The notes under the pieces: model-generated
What the model saw: the letters and a program-made list of their open reading frames with translations, nothing else
The model's database searches: none
Told to the model about the DNA's origin: nothing
Position numbers and translations under genes: made by a program
In this document: piece by piece, positions 10,804 to 21,699 of the stretch
Layout of the letters: every line of letters starts with the position of its first letter
Position numbering within the stretch: the first letter of the stretch is position 1
Source: Proteles cristata cristata
Lineage: Eukaryota > Chordata > Mammalia > Carnivora > Hyaenidae
Direction of reading: 5' to 3'
Assembly: GCA_017311185.1 (NCBI GenBank)
Contig: JAESUZ010002688.1
Span: 1 to 64,000 of the forward strand
Length of the DNA: 64,000 nucleotides

Positions 10804-11165
10804 TTAGGAACTGAATGGTGCCCCAGCGAACATCTTAAATTGAAGCCCTAATCTGCAATGTGATGATATTTGGAAGTGGGGCTTTGGGGAGGTAACTAAG
10901 TTTAGATAAGTTCATGAAGGTGAAGTCCTCACTGTGGGATTAGTGCCCTTCTAAAAAGGGACATCAGGAAGCTTGCTTCCTCTCTTTCTCTGTGCCATGT
11001 GACAACAAGCAAGAAGGTGGCTATCTGCAGTCCAAGAAGAGAGCTCTCACCAGGAACTGAATTGGCTGGGATCTTGACCTTGACTCCCCAACCTCCAGAA
11101 CTGTGAAAATAAATTCCTGCTTAAGCCACTCAGTCTATGGTGTTTTGTTATACAGCCTGAGCTGA
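10804..11165 (+). mobile_element. MaLR (MST/MLT1-type) solo LTR
   Basis: Shows GGGATTAGTGCCCTTCTAAA, CCTCCAGAACTGTGA, the AATAAA signal at 11108 and a GGTGTTTTGTTATACAGCCTGA end. Opposite in orientation to its neighbour. Confidence 0.75.
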
Positions 11166-11584
11166 CTCACAAAGATATTTGCATCCTCCCTGTCACCTGC
11201 AGCGCTATTTATAATAGTCACGATATGGAAACAGCCTGAGTATTCCTCAGTGGATGAGCGGATAAAGAAATGTGGATAACGGTATATAAATGGAATACGA
11301 TCCAGTCGTAAGAAAGAATGAAATCTTACCATTTGTGATGAAAAGAATGGACCTCAAGTACATTATGATAAGTGAAATAAATCAGAGAAAGATGATCACC
11401 CTTCTATGTAAATAAAAAAAGTCCAAGCTCATACATATATAGATAGCTATAGATAGATATAGATAAAGATCCTTCCTGACCAGATGCAGGGATTTGAACA
11501 AAATGGGTGAAGGGGTCAAAAGGTACAAACTTCCAGTTATAAAATAAGTAAGGCATGGGGATATAATTTAGAGCATAGCAACTC

Positions 11585-11700
11585 TTTTTTTTATTAGGTT
11601 TATTTGTTTTAAGAATCTCTGTACCCAACATGGGGCTTGAACTCACAACCCTGAGATCGAGAGTCGCATGCTCCACTGACTGAGTCAGATAGGTGCCCCA
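11585..11700 (-). mobile_element. Short CAN SINE
   Basis: Inserted in the L1 3' UTR; minus-strand head reads GGGGCACCTATCTGACTCAG. Confidence 0.8.
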
Positions 11701-11715
11701 CAACTTTTGTTATTG

Positions 11716-11830
11716 TAAGGATACCTGGCTGGCCCCATCAGAAGCCCATGCCACTCTTGATCTCGAGGTTGTAGGTTTAAGCCCCACGCTGGGTATGGAG
11801 GTTGTAACAATAAATTTTTTAATAATAATG
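11716..11830 (+). mobile_element. Short CAN SINE with (ATG)n tail
   Basis: Tail includes TGATGATGATGATG. Confidence 0.75.
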
Positions 11831-12086
11831 ATGATGATGATGTATTTGTATATCTGAAAGTTGCTAAGAGAGTAAATCTTAAAATTTCTCGTCATAAGAA
11901 AACAATATCTATATATGGTGATGGATGTTAACTGGACTCGTTGTGGTGATCATTTTGTAATGTATACAAGTATCAAATCATTAGGTTATACACCCGAAAC
12001 TAATATACCTGGTATACCTCCTTTATTCCTTAACTAAAAAAAAATCTTTTGTTGAACTATTCCCCTTAAAAGACATTAGGCCATTT

Positions 12087-12294
12087 CTTTAATTATTTTT
12101 TTTAATGTTTTTTATTTATTTTTGAAAGGAGGGAGCAGGGGAGGGTCAGAGAGAGAGGAAGACACAGAATCCAAAACAGGCTCCAGGCTCTGAGCTGTCA
12201 GCACAGAACCGGACGTGGGGCTCAAACCCACGAACTGCGAGATCGTGACCTGAGCCGAAGTCAGATGCTTAACTGACTGAGCCACCCAGATGCC
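12087..12294 (-). mobile_element. SINEC with target duplication
   Basis: TTAGGCCATTT flanks both ends. Confidence 0.92.
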
Positions 12295-12407
12295 CTGACT
12301 TAGGCCATTTTTAATGTTTCAGAATTATGAATATATTTTATGTGTTACTTTTTGTATATATCTTTAATTTTTTACTTACAATACCTGCAATTAATTCTAA
12401 ATATTCC

Positions 12408-12608
12408 TTTTTTTTAAGTGTTTATTTTTGAGAGAGAGCATGTGTGTGCACACAGGTGAGCAGCAGAGGGGCAGAGAGAGAGAGAGAGAGAGAGGAGAGA
12501 ATCCCAAGAAGGCTCTGCACTGTCAGGACTCAGTCCCAAAACTGTGAAATCACAATGTCAGCCAAAATCAAGTGGGTCACGTAACTAACAGAGCCACCCA
12601 GGCACCCC
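12408..12608 (-). mobile_element. SINEC, divergent
   Basis: Body expanded to a (GA)n tract; head ends GCCACCCAGGCACCCC. Confidence 0.87.
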
Positions 12609-12624
12609 TAAGAACCCTTAATTA

Positions 12625-12845
12625 GGGGAGCCTGATTGTCTCCATCAGTTAAGCGTCCAACTTGGGCTCAGGTCATGATCTCACAGTTCATAAATTTGAG
12701 CCCCTTGTATGGCTCTGTGCTGACAGCTCAGAGCCTGGAGCCTGCTTTACATTCTGTGTCTCCCCCTCTTTCTATCCCTCCCCTGCTTATGCTCTGTCTC
12801 TCTCTCTCAAAAATAAATAAACATTTAAAAAAATTTTTTAAAGAA
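12625..12845 (+). mobile_element. SINEC with short target duplication
   Basis: CCTTAATTA on both sides. Confidence 0.9.
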
Positions 12846-13067
12846 AACAATCCTTAATTAAAGTTTCTTCCGAGGACAATCAGGGGTCCTTTGTTATTAG
12901 TTACAAGGTTCCTTCTTAGACCTGGTTCTGGCCAGATTCCTGTTACTCAACTTCAATCTCACTTTCCCTGCTCTTCAGAGAGTCTCTAGGCATCTCCTTT
13001 TAACTTACTGGCAAACAAGTCCTCGCTATACTACTATGCCTTCTTTTTCCTAAGGTTAATATTTCTT

Positions 13068-13295
13068 TTTTTTTTTTTTTTAATTTTTTAAAATATTTTT
13101 TTATTTCTAGGAGAGAGAGAGACAGCGCGAGCAGGAGAGGGTCAGAGAGAGAGGGAGACACAGAATCTGAAGCAGGCTCCAGGCTCTGAGCTGGCAGTCA
13201 GCACAGAGCCCGACGCGGGACTCAAACCCACGAACCGCGAGGTCATGACCTAAGCGAAAGTCGGACGCTTAACCGACTAAGCCATCCAGGCGCCC
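13068..13295 (-). mobile_element. Young SINEC with exact 19-bp target duplication
   Basis: CCTAAGGTTAATATTTCTT at 13049-13067 and 13296-13314. Confidence 0.96.
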
Positions 13296-13464
13296 CCTAA
13301 GGTTAATATTTCTTGACAAGTGGCATATGAACACGTTATCCTTTTAAAATAGTGGGACATTACAAGCTAACATGGCTTGTGACCATTCCTATTTTCTGTT
13401 TATTCTGTGCTAGGCACTGTAGAAATAATTTAGAAATAATAAATAAAACAGACAAAAATTATTG

Positions 13465-13686
13465 GGGCATCTGGGTGGCTCAGTCAGTTAAGCATCCAAT
13501 TCTGGATTTTGGCTCAGGTCTTGATCTCGGCTCGAGTCATGATCTCACGGTTCGTGGGTCTGAGCCCTGCATCGGGCTCTGCACTGACAGCGTGACGCTT
13601 GCTTGGGATTCTCTTTCTCCTCTCTCTGCCCCTCCCCAGGTCGTGTTTAAGCTCTCCCTCTCTCTAAATAAATAATAACAAACAAA
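13465..13686 (+). mobile_element. SINEC with internal duplication of the AGGTC..GATCTC segment
   Basis: TCAGGTCTTGATCTCGG is followed by GAGTCATGATCTCACGG, so the A-B box spacer is duplicated. Confidence 0.88.
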
Positions 13687-13819
13687 AATTTTTGCCTTCA
13701 TGAAATTTACATGCTAATAGTGGGGGAAACAGACAAAAAATGTTCATGTTCATGATTGTTTTAAGAACTAAGAAGAAAGATAAAGCAAGGGAGAGGAAAG
13801 GGTCTGGAGAGGTTATTTT

Positions 13820-14235
13820 GTACAATATTTTATGGTTTTCAGTGTACAAGCCGTTCACCTCCCTGGTTAAATTTATTCCTAGGCATCTTATTCTTTTGGA
13901 TAATGAAATCATCCCCCAAAATTATTTTCTTAATTTTCTTTTTGGATTGTTCATTGCTATTATTTAGAAATAGAACTGGTTTTTGTGTATTGATCTTGTA
14001 TCTTGCAAATTTACTGAATTTATTAACTCTAGCAGTTTTTTGTGGATACGTTAGGATTTTCTACATATAAGATCATGCCATCTGCAAATAGGGATAGCTT
14101 TACTTTTTCCTTTCTAGTTTGGATGCCTTTTACTTCTTTTTCTTACCTAATTTCTCTGGCTAGAACTTCCAATACAAGGTTGAATAGAACTGACAAAAAC
14201 TAGGCATCCTTATCTTGTTCATGATCTTAGAGGGT
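13820..14235 (-). mobile_element. L1 ORF2 fragment
   Basis: Reads as reverse L1 ORF2: CATTTGCAGATGGC-type motif, GATAAGGATGCC and others recognisable on the minus strand. Non-coding. Confidence 0.8.
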
Positions 14236-14239
14236 CTAG

Positions 14240-15130
14240 GCTGATCAGGGAGCTCCAAAATGGGGAGTTTGCTAAATGGTGGATGTGGCGGGGGGCCAGT
14301 CTCACCTCTTGCTAGTTCTGCCTCTGCAGCAGAAAAATTAACCCTTCCCAAAGAGAGGTCTGGCCTTTGCCCTGGGAGGCATCCCTAAGCCTTTGGAATG
14401 TTCTGCCTGATAAGAGCGTCTTGTTTGCCTGGAGGCCTTGGGCCATTGCAGACAGTCCATGCTGACAGTGTGATTTATGGTGGGGGTTTTGGGCCATGCA
14501 GTAGCTGTTAAACCTCCAGAGGAGCTGGAGCTGGAGACTGAGGTCGGCCCATGCAGACACTCAGTCACGTCTGCATCTACATGACTCAGCCCCACTAAAA
14601 ATTCTGGACACAGAGTCTCGGTGGGCTTCCCCACCAAGGATATATACACTGATGTATACACAGATGCATACACTGATGCCATGCGTGCAAGTGCTCTATG
14701 CACGACTCCACTTTGAGAAGACGCTGGATGCTGTTCTGCACTTAAAACTCCTTTGGATGTCGCTGTATGTTCCCCTTTCCTTGGGTGATTTTAAAGCTCT
14801 TTTTTTTAAGGTTTATTAATTTATTGGGGGGAGGGGCAGAGAGATAAAGAGAATCCCAAGCAGGCTCTGCACTGCCGGCATGGAGCCTGATGAGGGGCTC
14901 GAACCCACAAGCTGTGAGATCATGACCTGAGCCGAAACCAAGAGTTAACCAACTGAGCCACCCAGGCGCCCCTTCCCTTGGCTGACTTTAACGTGATTCC
15001 TTTCACTATAATACATTATAATGATGAACATAACGGCTTTCAGTGAGTTTTATGAGTCCTTCTAGCAAATTATCAAAACCAAGGGTGGTCTTGGGACCCC
15101 TCAGGTGTACAGCTGGTGTTAGAAATGATT
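14240..15130 (+). mobile_element. LTR-like old repeat, family not assigned
   Basis: Low-copy-looking sequence with phrases I associate with mammalian LTR elements (CACAGAGTCTCGGTGGGCTT, GGTCTTGGGACCCCT). Interrupted by a SINE at 14806-14972. Confidence 0.4.
14806..14972 (-). mobile_element. SINEC, internally deleted
   Basis: Approximate target duplication TTCCTTGGGTGATTTTA / TTCCCTTGGCTGACTTTA. Confidence 0.87.
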
Positions 15131-15790
15131 CCCCAAGTTTACTTGGCTTCTGTGTAATCTCTACCCGTTGAGTGTGAGCTGGATTTATTGACTTGGTTAT
15201 AACAAAACAGGACTAAAGTGATGGGGTGTCCTTTCTGAGAAGAGTTAAAGTGGGCCAACCCTTCTATCTTGGGTGCCCTCTCTCATGCTTCTTGCCCAGG
15301 AAGGAAGACAAGTGTCCTGGGCCAGCCCCGTGGAGGGGCTCACATGGTGAGGGACCAACGAAGACCTCAGGTGAGTCTTCAGATGGACTGTAGCCCTGAC
15401 TGCCAGCTCAGGTGTGATCTCACAAGAGACTTTGAGCCAGAGGTACCCAGCTAAACCATGCCTTGATTCTTTTTTTTTTTTTTTAATGTTTTTATTTATT
15501 TCTAGGAGAGAGAGAGACAGCGTGAGCAGGGAGGGTCAGAGAGAGAGGGAGTCACAGACTGAAACAGGCTCCAGGCTCTGAGCTGGCAGTCAGCACAGAG
15601 CCTGACGCAGGGCTCGAACCCACGAACCGCGAGATCATGACCTAAGCGAAAGTTGGACGCTCAACCGACTACGCCACCCAGGCGCCCAACCATGCCTTGA
15701 TTCTTGACTCACAGAAACTGTGAGATAATATACATTTGTTGTTTTAAACCACTATGTTTGGCAGTAACTTGTTATACCGTGGGCTACAAT
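15130..15790 (+). mobile_element. MaLR-like LTR, interrupted
   Basis: CAGAAACTGTGAGATAATA and TTGTTGTTTTAAACCACTA near its end resemble MaLR-type 3' ends. Confidence 0.5.
15471..15687 (-). mobile_element. Young SINEC with exact 17-bp target duplication
   Basis: AACCATGCCTTGATTCT at 15454-15470 and 15688-15704. Confidence 0.96.
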
Positions 15791-16284
15791 GGAAGGTGGT
15801 CAGGGATAGCTGTGTGTTTAGTGTCCATAAATGTTTTTATCTGGAGGTCTTTTTTCTGGGGCCATTCAGCTTCTTGGTAGAAGAATATCCCGATCTCCCA
15901 GAATGCCTATGCCTGGCTGCCTGAGTTCAGGGGCCAAAGCTGGAAAAGAGACTGAATTTTTTCACCAATTCCCTCCATTTTTAGCCCAAAGGCAAACCCC
16001 CGCCCTCCGGTGTGTCTGTTGTACTTAAATCTGGAGGCCCTCCCACATCAACTATCCCAAAAGTTTGTAGCCGGATGACACCCAGGTGGAGAAGGGGTCT
16101 GTTGGGTCTAACTACTCTCTACATAGTCTTGAAAAATTCTTGTTTTCAACTTTTTAAAGTAACTAGTGCCATTCACATAAACCAACTCCAAAAAGTTTAT
16201 GGATCTACCATCAAAAGACAAAACTATAAAACTTTTAGGAGATAATATAGAAGAATACCTTCATGACCTCAGGATAGAGAATTT

Positions 16285-16477
16285 TTTTCTTTTTAATTTT
16301 TATTTATTTTTTAGAGAGAGAGAGAGAGAAAGTGTGAGCAGGGGAAGAGCAGAGAGAGAGGGTGACACACAGTCTGAAGCAGGCTTGTCTTACCTGTCAA
16401 CGCAAACCCACAAACCATGAAATCATGACCTGAGCCAAAGTCGCATGCTCAACTGACTGAGCCACCCAGGCGCCCCA
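16285..16477 (-). mobile_element. SINEC with internal deletion and target duplication
   Basis: AGGATAGAGAATTT / AGGATAGACAATTT flanks. Confidence 0.9.
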
Positions 16478-16687
16478 GGATAGACAATTTCTTAATCTAG
16501 TTTCAAAAAGTATCAAATATAAAGAGAAAAAATGATAAATTGGTCTACATTAAATATAAGAACTTTTGTTCATCCAAAGACAAATTACCAAAATTATCAA
16601 CATTAGAACGACACAGATATTTATAACTTACATAACTCACAAAGTGCTCATAAACTAACTATAAAGGTATCTTAAAAATCTATAAGA

Positions 16688-16902
16688 GGGGCGCCTGGGT
16701 GGCTCAGTCAGTTAAGCATCCGACTTTGGCTCAGGTCATGATCTCGCAGTTCGTGAGGTCGAGCCCCACATCAGGCTGTATGCTGGCAGCTAGCTCAGAG
16801 CCTGGAACCCGCTTCAGATTCTGTGTCTCCCTCTCTCTCTGACCCTCCCTTGTTCACACTGTCTCTCTCTTTCTCAGAAGTGAATAAAACATTAAAAAAA
16901 AA
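16688..16902 (+). mobile_element. SINEC
   Basis: Good head and B box; inserted in the L1. Confidence 0.92.
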
Positions 16903-16989
16903 TTTTTTTAATGTGTTAGAAAACGAAGGCAAGCCACTGGGAAAAATGGTCAAAAAATTCTCAACAGGCAATTCACAAACAAGAATGAT

Positions 16990-17545
16990 AGGGTTTTGGA
17001 GTGATGGGGATTCAGGGCCAATGGACAAGAAAGAATTCTTGACACGTCTTCAGTGTCAAGAAAAAAACCTGACAAAAAAAAAATAGGTGATTTTATTAAA
17101 GCACAGGGACAGGAAGGGTGAGCAGAAAGAGCTGCACTGGGATTGTGAAGAGTGACTGGTTATATACTACGGGGCTGGGGGAGATAAACTCAAGAGGAAG
17201 TTTCTTAAAGGGCTTTCTATATGATAAGAAGAATCACAGATTCCTGGAGGCCTAGCTATGTCAAGCTAAGATTTTTCCCTCCAGCAAAGCATTAACATTA
17301 AGACATAGGGAGTTCCTGGCGATGAGGCTATTGATAAGATTACCTTTTATTCTTGTAGTTTTATTAAGATATTTATATACTGATGGAGACCCCTCTCCTG
17401 AGACTATGACCTCTATCAGTTAGCCATTGGTTTTCTTTCCCTTTCCTTTGTCTTTGGGCAGCCAGGAGTCCCTGAGGAATATCACACACATTCCATCTGG
17501 CGAGAGGGGGGAGCCTTGAGGGGGTCAGCTTACCATATGCTTCCT
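16990..17545 (-). mobile_element. LTR-like insertion in the L1
   Basis: About 550 bp unlike L1. On the minus strand it carries AATAAAATCACCTATTTT, a typical LTR R/U5 poly(A) signal context. No internal retroviral genes flank it, so it would be a solo LTR. Exact ends and target duplication are not clear; endogenous retrovirus class not assigned. Confidence 0.5.
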
Positions 17546-17786
17546 CATAAAGGCCATTTAACAGACATATGAAGAACTGCTTAATATTGCCGGTAATCAG
17601 TGAAATGCAAAGAAAAATCTAAATGAGCTTCTGCAGCGCATCCATTGGGTACAATGCAAACATCTATCAGCAGAAGCATGGTAAATAAATTACTCTTATG
17701 TTCAGAAAAGAGGGTACTATCCTTCCAAGAAAATGCATAAAGATCCATGTAACATAATGGATGAATCTTTTCTTTTTATATATATA

Positions 17787-18005
17787 ATTTTTTCCAATGC
17801 TTATTTTATTTTCCTGAGAGAGACAGCGAGTCAGTGGGGGAGGTACAGAGAGAAAGAGAGAGAGGGACACAGAATCCGAAGCAGGCTCCAGGCTCTGAGC
17901 TGTCAGCACAGGGCCTGACTTGGAGCTCGAACCCATGAACCGTGAGATCATGTCCTGAGCCAAAGTCAGATGCCCAACTAACTCTCTGAGCCACTCAAGT
18001 GCCCC
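17787..18005 (-). mobile_element. SINEC
   Basis: Head ends GAGCCACTCAAGTGCCCC; inserted in the L1. Confidence 0.9.
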
Positions 18006-18079
18006 AAAACACATTTTTAAATAAATAAAGCAAGATACAAAACAATATAGTATGAGTCTATTTATATAAAGTCTAAAAT

Positions 18080-18275
18080 CAGGTAGCTCAATTGGTTGAG
18101 CATTCGGCTCTGGATTTCGGCTCAGGATATGATCTCATGGTTCATGAGGTCAAGCCCAAGTTGGGGTCCAGGCTGACAAGGCAGAGCCTGCTTGGGATTC
18201 TCTTTCTTTCTCTTTCTCTGCCCCTACCTGAGCTCATGCTGTCTGTCTCTCAAAACTAAATAAACTTAAAAAGAA
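18080..18275 (+). mobile_element. SINEC, 5' end missing
   Basis: Starts at AGGTAGCTCAATTGGTTGAG; TTCTTTCTTTC-type body. Confidence 0.87.
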
Positions 18276-18525
18276 AAGTTTAAATTCTAAAATTAAGCAA
18301 AACTAGGAATGTATACATAGATTATAAAATATATATATAAAGTATATAATTACCATAAAAGTCAGGCTAGTGGTTATCAGGAAGGAATGTTAATAATGTT
18401 GCATTTCTTAACTTGGGTAGTATTTGATGAGTATGTGCCTCATAATGATTGGTTATTTTGCAATTCATAGTTCAGGTATTTTTCTGTATATATTTTATAT
18501 TTAGTAATTAAGAAATTTAATTAGG

Positions 18526-18777
18526 GGGGGCGCCTGGGTGGCTTAGTCGGTTAAGCGTCCGACTTTCGCTTAGGTCATGATCTCGCGGTTTGTGGGTTCG
18601 AGCCCCACATCGGGCTCTGTGCTGAGTGCCAGCTCGGAGCCTGGAGCCAATTTCGGAGTCTGTATCTCCCTCTCTCTCTGACCCTCCCCTGCTCACGCTG
18701 TCTCTTTCTCTCCTAGAAATAAATAAAACATTAAAAACAAAACAAAACAAAACAAAACAAAGTTTAAAAAAAAAAAA
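18526..18777 (+). mobile_element. Young SINEC, first of a same-site pair
   Basis: 5' flank AAGAAATTTAATTAGG (18510-18525), 3' flank AAGAAATTGAATTAGG (18778-18793). Tail contains (AAAAC)5. Confidence 0.94.
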
Positions 18778-18793
18778 AAGAAATTGAATTAGG

Positions 18794-19001
18794 GGCTCCT
18801 GGGTGGCTCAGTTGGTTAAGCAACTGACTGTTGATTTTGGCTCAGGTCATGATCTCACAATTCGTGAGATCAAGCCCCACATTGGGCTCCTCACTGACAG
18901 GATGAGATTCTCTCCCGCCCCCCCGCACCCCCCCCCCCGCCCTTACCCTGCTTATGCTGTCTTTCTCTTGCTCTCAAAATAAATTTTTAAAAAAATGTAA
19001 A
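18794..19001 (+). mobile_element. SINEC, second of a same-site pair
   Basis: Bounded by the second target copy and a third, AAGAAATTTAATTTG, at 19002-19016. Has a C-rich expansion at 18913-18944. Confidence 0.92.
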
Positions 19002-19081
19002 AAGAAATTTAATTTGTTTATCTTCTCTATATTTTTGGTTGTTATTGTTACTGTAGTTCTACCATTTAAAATACCCTGTTT

Positions 19082-19187
19082 TGAGCCTCCCAATTGGCTC
19101 GGTCAATAAAGCGTGTGACTCTTAATCTCAGGGCCATGAGTTCAAGCCCCACATTGGGTATAGAGCTTACTGAAAGAAAAAAAAAAT
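19082..19187 (+). mobile_element. Short CAN SINE
   Basis: Compact form ending GGGTATAGAGCTTACTGA. Confidence 0.8.
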
Positions 19188-19395
19188 GTTTAAATACTGT
19201 TTTATTTTCTCATGATTATAATTACACCTTTATATAATACCCTTTCCCCCTTTGGGTTTAAGCAATATCTATGACCTCCCTGCCCTGTGCAACATTAGTG
19301 GTGTCCTTCCCTTCTGTATTCCTTCTCCATCCAATTTCAATCAGTGACACTACTGACTCAAGGCTTACTTTTGTGCCATGAAATCTGCTCATCCT
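19188..19395. other. Unassigned AT-rich DNA
   Basis: No gene or repeat recognised. Confidence 0.5.
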
Positions 19396-19612
19396 GGGGT
19401 GCCTGGGTGGCTCAGTTGGTTAGAGAGAGATACTATCATCCGACTTTGGCTCAGGTCATGATCTCACGGTTTGCGAGTTCGAGCCCCGTGTCGGGCTCTG
19501 TGCCCACAGCTCTGAGCCTGGAGCCTGCTTCGGGTTCTGTGTCTCCCTCTCTCTCTGCCCCTCCCCTGCTCACATTCTGTCTATCTCTCTCAAAAATAAA
19601 TAAATATTTACA
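19396..19612 (+). mobile_element. SINEC with a foreign 14-nt insertion in the head
   Basis: Between GGTTA and CATCCGAC, where the family has only AG, this copy has GAGAGAGATACTAT. The 16-mer AGAGATACTATCATCC at 19426-19441 recurs at 20313-20328. Confidence 0.92.
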
Positions 19613-20312
19613 AAAATGCTTGTTCTTTTCCTACTTGATTTATCACCCTGAAATGATACCTTTTGATTCTACACTTTACATGGGAGGCTTTCAAAACTTC
19701 CTTTACTTCCAGATTCTCTCTCCCTTCTCCCATGTTTGGGTACTTCTAGTCTTCCTACATTGTCAGAGCACGGGACAGCCTGTCACCCTCATTCCCACCT
19801 TTGTTTTTCTTGTCCTTAACTTTACTTGTGTTTATTTGTTTCAGATCTGAATCGATTCTCACTGCCACCTCTTCAGCCAAAGTTCGCCCAGTGCAGTTAG
19901 ATCTCTGGCAGCTTTCTCAAGAAGCGTTCACGTAATCGATATTCTCTGGATTCTCACTGGCTTAACACTGTCTTTAACCTTTATATGTGAAAGATTGTTT
20001 GGCTGAATAAAAAATCATCTTTGGCTCGGTGTCCTCCCTTGAGTGTATGATAGCCATTCCTCTGCTCTTTTCCGGCATTCAATTTGGCTGGGGGAACATC
20101 TTTCCCAGCTTGATTATCTTTCTTTTTTCAACCTTTTCTTCCTACCTGGCTCCCCAAATACTTCTTCCTTAAAATTAAGGTAACTCTACTTTCTGCTTGA
20201 AGTCCTTGACGATTGTTTCCAGTAGTCTTTCCGATGGCCATGGAAATGACTGGATAGATGCCTTGCCAAGAGCAATGGTAGAGGCTGAGGACTTCCACGC
20301 AGGCTTTCCCTA
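19613..20312. other. Old repeat-like DNA, unassigned
   Basis: Contains a donor-like and AATAAA-like motifs by chance; some phrases (GGCTCGGTGTCCTCCCTTGAG) resemble an old interspersed repeat also seen at 31170-32280. No coding frame supported. Confidence 0.35.
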
Positions 20313-20328
20313 AGAGATACTATCATCC

Positions 20329-20533
20329 TGGAGCCGCCGAGGTGGCTCCGTCAGTTAAGCAACTGACTCTTGATTTCAGCTCAGGTCATTATCCCGGGAT
20401 CACGAGATTGAGCCCCACATCGGGCTCTGCACTGGGCATGGGACCTGCTGGAGACGAAGTTCTCCCTTTCTCTCTCTCTCTGCCTCTCCCCTGCTTCCCC
20501 ACTCACTTGCACATGTGTGCATGCACTCTCTTT

Positions 20534-20571
<38 letters not shown>
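20329..20571 (+). mobile_element. SINEC with (CA)n tail and target duplication
   Basis: AGAGATACTATCATCC (20313-20328) and AGAAATACTATCATCC (20572-20587). Tail replaced by about 18 CA units at 20536-20571. Confidence 0.93.
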
Positions 20572-20576
<5 letters not shown>

Positions 20577-20896
20577 TACTATCATCCGGTCTTAGGCTTA
20601 GCTCCAAAGTGTGTGAATACACATGGTCTTCTCTGATCACCTCGTTAGACCACTGACTCTCTGAGGAGAAATAGGAATTTCAACCTTCCTCCAAGACACA
20701 ACAGGATGTCTAGTATATCCGCTAAAATCTTCCAAATATAAGCATGAGGTTTTGCCTTAATTTTATTTTTTGGGCATTAGCATCTTTATTTGTATTTTAT
20801 CCTAAACACCTTTCTCTTGTTTTTTTCCCCCCTTTTTGTTGTTTATCTTTTTAAATTCTTTTTAGTACCAAACACCTTTCTTTTGAAATACCATTT

Positions 20897-21112
20897 ATTT
20901 TTTTTTAATGTTCATGTATTTATTTTTGAGAGAGAGAAAGACTATGTGCATGAGCAGGGGAAGGGCAGAAGGAGAAAAAGAGAGGATCTCAAACAGGCTC
21001 TGTGCTGTCGGTGCAGAACCTGACATGGGGCTCGATTCCATGAACTGTGAGATTGTGACCTGAGCCACAATCAAGAGTCGGATGGTTAACTGATTGAGCC
21101 ACCCAGGTGCCC
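20897..21112 (-). mobile_element. SINEC with target duplication
   Basis: TGAAATACCATTT / TGAAATACAACTT. Confidence 0.92.
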
Positions 21113-21149
21113 CTGAAATACAACTTCTTTATTAAAAGTGCTTGGATAA

Positions 21150-21368
21150 GGGCGCCCGGGTGGCTCAGTGGGTTAAGTGTCCGACTTGGGCTTAGGTCAC
21201 AGCCTCATGGTTTGTGAGTTTGAGCCCTGCATCAGGCTACACACTGACAGCATGGATCCTGCTTGGGATTGTCTCTCTCTCTCTCTTTTTTTCTCTCTCT
21301 CTCTCTCCTCATCCTCCTCCTCCCCACTTGTGTTCTCTCTCTCACAATAAATAAATAAATGTAAAAAA
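21150..21368 (+). mobile_element. SINEC with target duplication
   Basis: AAAGTGCTTGGATAA before, AAAGTGTTTGGGTAA after; CT/T-rich body. Confidence 0.92.
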
Positions 21369-21483
21369 GTGTTTGGGTAAACAATATATAATAATTATTA
21401 TTAACACATATATTAATTATTTATTTTGTGGTTATTATATAGTCCACATTTTGAAAGCCTTTTTAAGAACTTAGAAAATACAG

Positions 21484-21690
21484 GGGTGCCTGTTTGGCTT
21501 AGTTGGTTGAGTGTCCAATTCTTGACTTGGGCTCAGATCATGATGGGTTGGTTCATGAGACTGAGCCCTGCATCCGGTTCTGCATTGACAGTGTGGAACC
21601 TGCTTAGGATTTTCTCTCCCTCTCTCCATGCCCCTCTCCCACTTGTGTGTGCATGCGGTCTCTCAAAATAAATAAAGAACCATTAAAAAA
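21484..21690 (+). mobile_element. SINEC with target duplication
   Basis: AGAAAATACA on both sides. Confidence 0.9.
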
Positions 21691-21699
21691 AAGAAAATA

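Larger units (their letters stand above)
11190..12030 (+). mobile_element. L1 3' end, old, interrupted by two short SINEs
   Basis: Contains the L1 ORF2 end/3' UTR phrases AAGAATGAAATCTTACCATT, AAGTGAAATAAATCAGA and GAAAGTTGCTAAGAGAGTAA. The same phrases recur in the L1 at 61506-64000. Confidence 0.75.
16120..18520 (+). mobile_element. Ancient L1 carrying several later insertions
   Basis: L1 ORF2 and 3' UTR phrases run in order through interruptions: AAAGACAAAACTATAAAACT, CATTTAACAGACATATGAAG, GTTATATAAAGT-type segments and CAGGCTAGTGGTTATC. The gaps are five SINEs and one LTR-like block. Confidence 0.65.

Noticed and set aside
14338..14703. 121-codon minus-strand frame
   Set aside because: Lies in an LTR-like repeat; composition and lack of any domain argue against coding.
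19344..19850. 168-codon plus-strand frame
   Set aside because: Runs through a SINE head and body and then unassigned DNA; open by chance.
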